Source: Ptychodera flava (Eukaryota; Hemichordata; Enteropneusta; Ptychoderidae). Taken from it: a stretch of DNA of 64,000 nt. The position numbers and the translations under genes were made by a program. A model generated the notes under the pieces. That model was not told where the DNA came from, searched no databases, and saw only the letters and a program-made list of their open reading frames with translations. The DNA is taken from contig NC_091946.1 of NCBI RefSeq assembly GCF_041260155.1, forward strand, positions 35,301,276 to 35,365,275, read 5' to 3'. Below, piece by piece: positions 55,901 through 64,000 of the stretch; position 1 is the stretch's first letter, and each line of letters starts with the position of its first letter.

Positions 55901-57449
55901 AATTTTCGTACAAGTTTCGAATGAATGGGGAAACGGAATGCAGAATTTACGTGGCTTGGTCAACAAATGGTCTTTGACCCATAGCTGCTCTAAACATGTT
56001 GGTAAAGCTTTTAAAATTTGAGCTGTTAAAAATGCAATACGAAAATCAATGGGTAACCAAGGCAAACTGACAAACTTGTTCGAGCAGGAAAAGTCGTGTC
56101 ATTTCCACGAATTACCTTATTTTGCCTTTTACTATCTAACTTGTTTTGTGTGCGCGCGTTTTCATTAACCCTTGTACCTCTTCACATTGCACCAATTTGT
56201 TCAGTACAGAGCGACGTATCGCTGAGTATAAAATCTGCCGAAATTATGAAACAAGCAAGTCGAAATCTTGACTGGTCAAAAAGATATGGCGCTAATGCCA
56301 ATGTTACTCTCGATTTAGTTTATTTCCTCTTCTTCAACTACATTACTAGTATCTTTTTACCTTGCGAATTTGAATAATATTCCTCTTTCCATTAGCGGCA
56401 TGTAAAACTCGGTTGCCCAATTTTCTCTACAACAAATTCATGAATATTGGGCGTCCAATATAGGACTATACTCCTAGTATATTGGACAGCCCGGCTGGCC
56501 GCGGCCGACCGCCCATGTCATACATAATTCATACACATACAGCGATTTTATCGAGTGCTGTTCTGCAGAAAGGAAGCTCAATCCTGATGAAATACTAACT
56601 CGGTTATGTGATATCAATATTTCCTAATTACGATTATTATTTTTAATAATCTTGAAAAAATATCATATTCTAGAGTATTCATTTCCAGTTGGCATGTGGT
56701 TATATAACGTCCTTCCTTAGGGCTCAGATGTAAATTAAAGTATTCTTCGTATCTCAGACCACCCTCTTGAAACAAGAATAAAAATTGTCTCGTTTAGAAT
56801 CATGTTTACAATTTTGAGGTTTCCAGCGGCCGTTGATGCTAGGTACGCCTTCGTACTTGTGAACACAACGCCCTTCAAACCGACAATGCTGCCATCAAGT
56901 CTGGAGTCTCTGCAAAATTTTATGAGATTCCAGTTTCAAAACTAATGCTTCTATGTACATTATATCGGCTTTTACACTGGTCTTCAGTGAATATCGATTC
57001 AAAGACAAAATTTGTGTGAGTTTAAGAGAATTGAGAAATGTATGGCGAGATGGGCAGGGAGGGACTGTGTACGTGTGATTATTTGGAAGTCCGAGAAAAT
57101 CTTTTGACCGTAAAAAGATTTCGTAAAGAATGCATATAGTAGACATCACTGCAAAGATTGGGAAATAATTTTTGTAGCAACAGCTGCCTTAAAATCAACA
57201 GGAACATGATTTCTCAATATAAGGAGAACTGTGTAAAGTTGTGTTAAAGTACGTCAGTCAACGCACATTAGCAACTTAGTATTTCGTGAGCCAAAAGGAA
57301 GGTTGATGAAGTCATGCTCCAACTTGTTTTAAAAATGTGAATGGCTGAAGCATAAGGTCCACACAATGTAAAAGATGTGATAACTTACCGTTTGCAAACG
57401 TGCATATAGCAAAAACACACGTGAAGATGATGTGGATCGGCCTTGCCAT
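40953..57449 (-). CDS. ASAH2: Neutral ceramidase 1, 20 coding exons, complete
   Basis: Hydrolyses the amide bond of ceramide to sphingosine and fatty acid; expected to be secreted or at the cell surface. Exons in gene order: 57389-57449, 54808-54893, 53733-53885, 52767-52943, 51957-52108, 51497-51574, 49782-49902, 49173-49301, 48346-48429, 47674-47775, 47233-47317, 46302-46414, 45674-45768, 45360-45399, 44515-44613, 43295-43390, 42477-42623, 42010-42063, 41653-41738 and 40953-41403. All junctions are GT/AG and in phase, giving 802 residues. Residues 1-20 are a signal peptide. IGVGIADCTGPAAETNMMGY opens the catalytic domain. Putative zinc ligands are in GQHTHSGPAGY (HTH 124-126), WFAVHTTSM (H241), PAEYSTMAGRRL (E477) and the GLCNVYTHY motif (Y514); the likely nucleophile is S286 in AFAQSNNGDVTPN. 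The last exon carries a proline-rich insert (about 657-715) and ends in a hydrophobic segment (about 782-798). The ATG context, AAAATGG, is good. It lacks the N-terminal anchor and mucin-like stalk of the mammalian enzyme. Confidence 0.95.
42672..43032. mobile_element. Family C MITE (Harbinger-like), 361 bp, in ceramidase intron 16
   Basis: Left end GGCCAAAAAATAAACTGTGC, right end inverted GGCCGAACCAAACAAAATGT. The inner inverted block is TGTGCTGTTCCGATAA. TTA lies directly outside both ends (42669-42671 and 43033-43035). A 3-bp TTA duplication and a GG terminus fit PIF/Harbinger elements. A worn second copy is at 19638-19993. Confidence 0.83.
44714..45041 (+). mobile_element. Family A MITE in ceramidase intron 14
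   Basis: Begins with a match to GGTAGTATGGGCC and ends GGTGCACACTACCTTAA. It contains GACAGATATTCGGACTCTC, AACACTGGGATGGCGGCC and GAGAATGGTTAAAAGTTTCC. Confidence 0.8.
48558..48588. repeat. 31-bp perfect hairpin, possible minimal element
   Basis: ATAGACCCTCGAG (48558-48570) pairs exactly with CTCGAGGGTCTAT (48576-48588) around AAAAA. The flanking nonamers ATTACAATG and GTTACACTG match at 7 of 9 bases, compatible with a decayed target duplication. It lies in ceramidase intron 8. Confidence 0.7.
48731..48782. repeat. (GTTT)n microsatellite
   Basis: About twelve tetranucleotide units with occasional GTAT or GCTT variants. Confidence 0.92.
49596..49697. mobile_element. Hairpin MITE with 9-bp target duplication, 102 bp, in ceramidase intron 7
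   Basis: The left end TAGACTGAAAGATCCGCC pairs with the right end, which inverted reads TAGCCTGGAAGATCCGTCGC. The arms are about 40 bp and include a GAGGACGCTCC/GAGGGCGCTTT block. Flanking nonamers TGGTGCACC (49587-49595) and TGGAGCACC (49698-49706) differ at one base. Terminal bases resemble those of the elements at 13653 and 32748. Confidence 0.82.
50994..51016. repeat. Perfect 10-bp-stem palindrome
   Basis: GTGCTATATT and AATATAGCAC pair around GCG in ceramidase intron 6. The nearby CCAATCAGAGCGCAG looks like part of an older dispersed repeat, but no second copy is in this window. Confidence 0.8.
52195..52355 (-). mobile_element. Family A MITE fragment in ceramidase intron 4
   Basis: Covers only one half of the family: GTTAACTATATGCGGAAAA, GACGGTGAAAACTTTCC, CTTCAAAATGAGCCCA and a match to GCATTCTATTCTTAA at the end. 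Confidence 0.65.
53206..53552 (+). mobile_element. Family A MITE, near full length, in ceramidase intron 3
   Basis: Begins GAATGCGCCCCGGGGACAG and ends GAGGCGCATACTACCTTAA. It includes a match to AGTTAACACATGGATGGAGG, TGCACGGTGACCACTGATTT and TTTGAGCAAAAGATAAAGTC. It is a good reference copy for the right end. Confidence 0.83.
55874..55940. repeat. Two-copy tandem duplication, 43-bp period, in ceramidase intron 1
   Basis: TCGAATGAATGGGGAAAC followed by GGAATG or AGAATG occurs at 55874 and again at 55917. Confidence 0.85.
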
Positions 57450-57982
57450 TTTGGAGGATAATGGCAGGGATGGATTTCACCTGCTACACTCAAGTCCAGA
57501 TCCTGAGTGACTGGCCTTGTTTCACTAACCCTATCAGCAGGGGCGAACTGATGCGTGATTGGTAGTTGTATCACAACCCCGTTTTCGCTACAAAACAAAG
57601 TGCAAAGGAACGTCCCACCCAGATAATTAAATAGTTATTAAGTTCCACTACCATCTCATTTGGAGAGATGGTGTGAATAAAATCTTCTGGGAAAATCATG
57701 ATCTCTAGTTTCACGGTGCTGAAATGGTAAGTTACTCGAAACTTCCAGGGTGGCGTCAACATCAAAGGTACTTATTTGTTTACGAATATTGTATACAAAC
57801 AAGCCCCTGTGCTCGATTTACAGTCGTCAAAGTTTATCATTTTCTAGTCGGTCTTTGGTCAGTCCAGCATGTAGTTCAGTTGATAAAGAAGACACCGTAT
57901 GCTCCTCTAATTCTTCCCACATTCCCGAAGGGAAACAAATCTATACATTCGTATTTATTACTACTTTATTTTTCAACTTTCT

Positions 57983-58315
57983 GCTAAGGGTAGAATGCGC
58001 CTTTTGGACAGATATTCGGACTCTCAGAATTTTACAATACTCTTTGGTCTATCCCTTGTTGGAGCTCATTTTGAAGGTCGAGGGGAAAAGAAAGTTTTCA
58101 CTCGCTTACTTTTGTGAAAATCGAAAATTTAAGTTTTCCCTATAGGGTTAACACAGAGATGGCGGACATTTTGAATTTTAAATGTCAGTACATCTTGGCT
58201 AATTGTAGTACCAAAACTTTGCACGTTGCACGTTATTCATGATTTTGAAAAGGTCGAAAGTTTCCTTACGGAAAGTTTGAGCAACAGTTTAAGTCTTTCA
58301 ATTTTTGAGGCTTAA
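57983..58315 (+). mobile_element. Family A MITE upstream of ceramidase 1
   Basis: Begins CTAAGGGTAGAATGCGCC and ends TTTTGAGGCTTAA. It has GGACAGATATTCGGACTCTC, GGTTAACACAGAGATGGCGG and a match to GAAAGTTTGAGCAACAG. It lies about 530 bp upstream of the ceramidase 1 start codon on the opposite strand, a possible source of regulatory sequence. Confidence 0.83.
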
Positions 58316-59062
58316 GACAGGGTCATGGTCAAGTATAATCGTAGATTGTTAATAGATTGAGTTTGCTAACTCTATAGCAGCTGGTGTGAACAGAGAGTAC
58401 TTCGTGAAACATTTGAATCCACAGGGCAGCATTGCAATGGTTTTTCGGTGTAATTGACATTGTGGGTTTTGTCGACGTTTTCGTCATCGACTGTTGTGAA
58501 CTTGACTTTCAGAATTATAGATGCCTTTTTGCGACCTTAAATAGGATGTTGGTGGGTACATATCGATGTTGATGGTCAAAGAATGAATTTTGTCTATTTA
58601 TTCCTCTGATTCATCAATATTTTCAACACGAAGTCAATCACGCGCACATAGCGTCGTGGACACTAGTGGAATCATTTATTATCCCCACCTTATCAGAGTG
58701 TCCAGTCCCGGTACCGGCCGGCGATGGACATGGGCAAGCGTTAATTATGTTACTGGTTTGTTGTCAGGGCACCTGGAGAATCCGATCTTAAACTGAGTTT
58801 GATTCAGATCTTCGCCTATTTTCGTAGGGTTGCTACCACAGATGTGTTATCGTTAACCGCGAACGCGTAACCATAGTATCCGCAATGGTCTTGTGACAGT
58901 GGCAACCTTGGTATCCATGACAACCTCCAGAAGTCGAATCTGTCCCGAAGATCATGTGAGATAATTGCTTTTCAAAACTCGTGCACCTGTTGGGCAGGCG
59001 GACCACAACACAACCTCCGGGCGATAGACTATCCATGGGTCGTGCATTGCCAGCTTATTCCA

Positions 59063-59322
59063 TTAAGGTAGTATGACTCTCAAACTTTTACCATACAAAA
59101 TTTTACTATGGAAACAAATTACCTTGAATTTACTAATATTTGAAATTCAAAATGGCCTCTACGGGGGAAAAATTCAGTTTTCGATTTTCACCAGAATAGG
59201 ACGGTGAAAACTTTTCCTATTCCAAGAGCTTCAAAATGAGCCCTCATAAGTGGCAGATCGACAATCAAATATTGCCAGAATTTGAATCCGAAAATCTCTC
59301 CCAAAAGTGCATTCTGCCTTAA
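59063..59322 (-). mobile_element. Family A MITE, internally deleted
   Basis: Both ends are present: TTAAGGTAGTATGACTC at the left and GTGCATTCTGCCTTAA at the right, each including TTAA. The interior lacks part of the usual segment but retains TTCAAAATGGCC and CTTCAAAATGAGCCCTC. Confidence 0.83.
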
Positions 59323-60329
59323 AATGTGTAAAAAAATTTAATCACAACTGCGCATGCCATGTTTAAGGTTTTCAAAACTGCCAGTAGATGAATACGAATG
59401 ACATCATAATTATGTAATCTGTGGTAAACATGACAGGGACAATCAAAGATGTATGTCTTCTTGGAAGATTTATTTTGACTCTTGAAACAAAATCTCTCGA
59501 TGTTCCAGATGTAGACGACAAGACCATAACATGATTAATAGATACAAGGTGTGATTGTCGTCGATTTTGTAATGGAAATTCGGAATTCGAAATTCACACT
59601 GCAAAGTCTTTCAGTTCTATTGCTGTGACCTGTAAAAGCTCTCTTGGTTCTTTGTGAAAAGTGCATATGTTGCACAATATTATGCACCTACATTTTAGAG
59701 TGTTATTCATCCCTTTCATTACTGTTGCTAAAGGGAGGAGCTTGTCGGAATAACGCCCCGTATGACCAATGTAAACACTGTATCCAAGTTGAAATTAATT
59801 GTTTGTGAGTAAGAAAGTCGCACATGCGCAGTTCCAAAGACCCCTCCCTTTAAGTGATGGAAATTGAATAATGTTGATGACTTTGTTTTTCATTTCGGTA
59901 AAACAGCCATAATTAGAGTGACAAGTTTTAATGTGTGGGTACGTTCTACGTTATTTTTTCGTACAGTAGATCTAGAATTGATTGTAATGAAGTTTCATGA
60001 GTTTTGGTTTGGATACGTTTTTGTACATTTTGTCTTGGAGACTTTCAAAGAATAAATGTGATATCGTTTCATTAGAAACATACTAATATAGTAGTGATAA
60101 CGATTGAAATTCAATTCACAGAAAGATTCTTTACAAATCAGCACTTTTTTCAAAGGAAATGTCGTGTTGGTTGTCTGAAGATTAATTCTTGTAATGACAG
60201 AGTCACGTTTGATTCTTTAACTCGTAAAAAAGAGCTCGAGATGAAATTCTACATTCGCATAAAGTAAATAATCATAAATTGCGCCATCTATGGTAGCTCC
60301 AGGTAAAAAAGTGTCAACCTCTGATCGAT

Positions 60330-63300
60330 TCACTTCACTTTCTGGAAAAACAAGATGGCAGTAATTACCGCCGACAAAATGACAAGGTTGTTGGCTCTGT
60401 TCAACCAGGCGCTGTCTCTTACTGTCGGCGGCTCCGTTATTACGCGGCCTCCTTCGGTGACATCGAAAGATCTCGAACATCCCTGATAGGGTTGCAACTC
60501 CCTCGATAAGCCCGGCGGAACGATCGAGATGTCGGTCGTCATCGCTGTTCCGTAGTGACAAATTCGATAAACTCCAATTGGTGCGTCACCTGGTATTTCC
60601 CAGACGATCTCGGCGAGACTTTCACCGGTTCCTGGAATGCCAAGCTCGGGCAAACTGAAATTCTCGGGGAGAGTAATGTTTATCGGAATAGGGAGGGATG
60701 GGATAGCCGTCGGGATCGGGAGAGGCGGTATCGGCAAGAGTGGAGGAGGATCCCGGAGCAGGTCCAGTAAGAATTCCAGCACGTCCGTTAAAAGCCGTCT
60801 TGTAGACGATATCCAATGGAACCTGCAAAATGAACGAAAGAAAATTCTAATGTCACATCAGCAGGCAAAACTGCCCTCAAACAGTTACCAAAATACCAAA
60901 GGTGGAATACGCCTCGGGACAGATATTCGAACTCTCTAAGTGTAAAATAAGTGGTTGGTCTTCTGCCTGTGTAAGCTAATTTACAAACCTTTACTCGCTG
61001 TTTTTGTGACAATTGTAAATTCAATTTTCTCCATCGAGTTAACCCCGGGACACATAGTTGCCATTTTGAATTTCGAATATCGGTGACATTTTGTACACTG
61101 ACCCCAGCTTTTTATTCTTTATTGCGAAAGAAAATGGTTGAAAGTTTTCTCTGCGAAAGTTATGTAAGTCGTAAAGGGACCGGCGACAAATTTAGAAAGC
61201 CTTGTTTCGCGTTAATGTTAATCCTTGATAAACTCGAATAAAACGCTAAATTTATGAATTGTGCAATTACAAATCACACTGCCTGATATTTATTTAATAG
61301 GTTATAATTGTCGTTTAGAAAGGACGAAGACTTCATTCCGCTGTTTAATTTGTGTGGTACATTTCATGAAAATGCGAACAAGTAAACAAAGTGAGAAACA
61401 AACACGAGATCATCGTATAATCATCAGCACCGGGATGTTTGCAATCACATTAACTGTTACAGGAAAGTTTCGGTTGTGAAATCTTTTTTTGCCTTATTGA
61501 AAGTATGATATCCCCTATCTCTAAGATAAAAAATACATCACTTCTCTGTTTCACAAAGTAGTCAATCAGTATTTGCCTCTGGGTTTTTATTCTATGCACG
61601 TGTCTTTCGTATTTTTGTGCGTGATTTTTTTAAACAGAAAATGTGCTTTGGGAAAACAGATCAGTATGTTGGCTTCTTTTCTATTCTGAATTATCCGACA
61701 AATATGAAGGCACATTTATTAACTGATTTTCCATTACCTTGTACACCAATCTGCGTCTGTATAAACTGTTTCCCACTCGAAGAAGTCATTTGCCCTCTGA
61801 ACTTCCAAGTATGTACCCTCGAGCTGATGAAGAAAAGGAGTAATCAGCAAGCATTTGTTCCAGTGGTCGTTTTAATAATGGCAATAATAATAAAGTACAT
61901 GAGAACAGAGCTTGAGGCATTTGATTTTAGGCAGAGGACAGAATCAATTTATCCCTATTTACAGTAAGAAGGACGTACCCTAGACTTGACCCAAGTTTGT
62001 CGGCGTATAAATATCAGTAAATTGAAGGAATAAACTTCTCGGGTGATAGCGAAATTGAAGCACTATACTCTGTCAGACTGTCACGTAGATCGTGGGGTGA
62101 ACGCTGGGCATGCCAGTAACTGCTGTGTACACCCGAGAAAAGCCAAGCAGGCCAGTCTAGATGTACTGGACAAATACGAGAGAGATTTTTCCAAATCGCA
62201 AAGCATAACTGTTGTTAATCTTTGATATTTCAGAAGATCAACCATTAAAGATGAAATAAATGGCACTTACGGTGAAAAATATCGTCTCTGAAAGTTTTAG
62301 GTGTAAAGTTTGAATCCCCGGAAAATGTTTTAATGTCTAAATCCCACATCTCCTGTAGTTTATGTCGCCAAAATGTATGCAGCACGCTCAAATGGGCTGC
62401 AATGCCTGGCCGTAGCAAGAAATTCGGGAATATTGCACCGCGTTTGTGCATGTAAAGTCAATGGTTTTCAAATACAGTAATCCACAACAACTCTTGTTTC
62501 GCGAACCTTTCCATGAATGTTTTGGTCTCATGTATATTCAATGCTGATGAAAACTTGTCTACGCTACTCAGCAATAGAGCAATCGTTGCTTATCTCGAGT
62601 CGTTGAATTTACATTTTTGGGAAACATGTGTTGCCATCCGGGTTCAAAGTTCACTCTTGACTTACTTTAATATCGTTCCGGGGATTGCCAGACTGGAATG
62701 TTACAGTCACAGTATCGCCCTGAAAAAAAGACCAGTAGACTTGTAAATATGCCTTGACATAATATTATTTTAGAACTCACGAGCTCTTCTTGGTCTATCA
62801 TTGTCAAGTTTTACATATGCAAATTTATGCATAACTTTAGACGGGCACATGATCCCAAGGAAACTACATATTGAATTTCAATGCCGTAAAGACCAATGGT
62901 ATCAGAGATAACTATATTTTTGACCTCAAACTTAGTAAACCAGCTCTAAATATTTGCATATGCAAATGTCATAATCATTTGAACAAAAATTGAAGCCATC
63001 CAAGGGAAATTACAAACTAAGTTTGTATTGGACAAACCTGTTAAAGAGAAGATTTCTGAAGTAAATTGAGCAAACAGTGAGAAATTTTACATCGAATTTA
63101 CAAAAATTAATAGGGACGCCCCTTAAAATCTGCACATTAATGATTTGAGAGCTGTCTGAATGGTATCAGAGAGAAGAAAATGTTCGACCGAAAATGAGAA
63201 AATCGAACCAAATTTTTCTTATGCAAATTTCCACATCATTTGAACAAATCCAAGTTGGGTCATCCTGAGAGACTTGCAAACCAAATATGAAAATTTTCTG

Positions 63301-63487
63301 AGCAGATTTGAAAAAAGGATCACGTTTTCGCACGTACCGCTTCGTATACTTCCTCCGCATTAACAACGACGTCACCAAAACTGCCTTGCAACGGCAAATC
63401 ATCTTGGATGACTGGCAATCGAATTCCGAACATGACCCCTTCTTCGATGAAGTTGGGCGGAGAGGGTCCAGGATCCAATTGAAGATT
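60330..63487 (-). CDS. ASAH2: Neutral ceramidase 2, last four coding exons (5' part beyond the window)
   Basis: Tandem paralogue of the gene at 40953-57449. Exons in gene order: 63338-63487 (150 bp), 62666-62719 (54), 61738-61823 (86) and 60330-60822 (493). The matching exons of paralogue 1 are 147, 54, 86 and 451 bp with the same phases. The encoded part includes FGDVVVNAEEVYEA, GDTVTVTFQSGNPRNDIK and DFFEWETVYTDADWCTRFHW, the C-terminal Ig-like domain of neutral ceramidases. The last exon then has an unusual proline-rich stretch (PPPLLPIPPLPIPTAIPSLP) before NITLPENFSLPELGIPGTGE, and ends in a hydrophobic segment LVILSAVITAILFF followed by QKVK. Catalytic residues lie upstream of the window edge and cannot be checked. 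No further exon is visible between 63488 and 64000. Confidence 0.95.
60897..61180 (+). mobile_element. Family A MITE, worn, in ceramidase 2 last intron
   Basis: Begins AAGGTGGAATACGCCTCGGG and retains GACAGATATTCGAACTCTC, CGAGTTAACCCCGGGAC, GCCATTTTGAATTTCG and GAAAATGGTTGAAAGTTTTC. It starts about 75 bp upstream of the last exon's acceptor, close to where a branch site would be expected. Confidence 0.75.
62890..63295. repeat. Diverged direct repeat, about 265-bp period, in ceramidase 2 intron
   Basis: AATGGTATCAGAGA occurs at about 62896 and 63160. A segment containing ATGCAAAT, ATCATTTGAACAAA and ACAAACTAA/GCAAACCAA follows each. Identity is modest. Confidence 0.5.
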
Positions 63488-64000
63488 CTGTTAGAAACGT
63501 GCAATGGATAAACAATTCGAATCTGTCTATTTTGTTTTATGTAAGCTTAATTGACATGAGTAAATGAGCAACTACGCCTGCCAAATCAAAATAACGTTGT
63601 CATAGTTTGTTTGAAAGCCTTGAGCACATTCTGCGAAACATTTTGCACGGTAATTAATTTCTTGTCATAGTATAGAAACCCAGTATTGTTGTACATTATG
63701 TGTCGTTGTCAACGTAGACGATGACCGTGGCAATGGTACTGACGTCACATTGTTATGAGGTGGTCCTCACCGTCAAGTCAGCCTGTTGTTCAGGAATCAT
63801 GAATTTCAAATCAAATTGGTCCGTAGGCGATCAGTACTTCTATTTGGAATACCGATAGTGTCTATCATAATAACAGTTCAGGTACTAGCCTGTGACGATG
63901 TACGGGGTATCAAGTGATTCCGTCACAGTGAACGCACTCAAATTTAATTATTAAAGACATAGAGAATGACGACATACTTAATAATATCGACACATCGCTT
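63488..64000. other. Right edge: intron of ceramidase 2, no exon seen
   Basis: The next upstream exon would encode the RYEAAS-IYGPHT segment, and no such frame is present. I see no repeat or RNA gene here. Confidence 0.55.

Larger units (their letters stand above)
57450..60329. other. Spacer between the tandem ceramidase genes
   Basis: Should contain the promoter and 5' UTR of ceramidase 1 (just above 57449) and the 3' UTR of ceramidase 2 (just below 60330). Two family A MITEs lie inside. No leftover ceramidase exons and no other gene are visible. The 57-codon to 130-codon open frames here overlap the MITEs or lack motifs. Confidence 0.6.

Noticed and set aside
56463..56505. Small palindrome (GTCCAATATA with TATATTGGAC)
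   Set aside because: The stem is only 10 bp with an imperfect middle and no flanking duplication; it could be chance in AT-rich DNA.

Overview
This window is animal nuclear DNA. Coding sequence is split into many short exons with canonical GT/AG junctions, introns run from about 0.1 to 4.4 kb, base composition is AT-rich, and the non-coding DNA is crowded with microsatellites, a LINE 3' end and many small inverted-repeat transposons. The two gene families present (SLC47/MATE transporters with a 13th C-terminal membrane helix, and secreted neutral ceramidases) and the compact introns suggest an invertebrate, perhaps a marine deuterostome or a mollusc. The sequence alone does not settle the phylum.

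Layout. Bases 1-17478 hold no gene I can support: they carry a 51-bp palindrome, several candidate DNA transposons, a truncated LINE 3' end and microsatellites. Bases 17479-35654 (+) carry a complete 15-exon MATE transporter gene; the joined exons stay in frame and give 641 residues. Bases 35655-40952 are a repeat-rich spacer. Bases 40953-57449 (-) carry a complete 20-exon neutral ceramidase gene; the joined exons stay in frame and give 802 residues including a signal peptide. After a 2.9-kb spacer, bases 60330-63487 (-) carry the last four coding exons of a second neutral ceramidase, which runs off the right edge. The two ceramidase genes are head-to-tail tandem duplicates: introns fall at the same places and phases in the part that can be compared. 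The MATE gene converges on them.

How the genes might work together. I see no evidence of a shared pathway. The transporter would export organic cations or toxins in exchange for protons. The ceramidases would cleave ceramide to sphingosine and fatty acid outside the cell or at its surface. Their neighbourhood looks like ordinary gene order.

The most distinctive content is repeats. (1) One group of hairpin elements (71-102 bp, one of 798 bp, perhaps one of 31 bp) has ends resembling TAG(T/C/A)CT and 9-bp target duplications; the 798-bp member has perfect 64-bp terminal inverted repeats and sits in a tandem array whose neighbouring units show the empty site. (2) Several MITE families are bounded by TTAA; one (family A) has about a dozen copies here. 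(3) Elements with 3-bp CTA or TTA duplications resemble PIF/Harbinger. In the proteins, the notable points are a proline-rich insert plus a hydrophobic C-terminus in both ceramidases, and replacement of one conserved transporter glutamate by asparagine. I found no convincing previously undescribed biochemical system.
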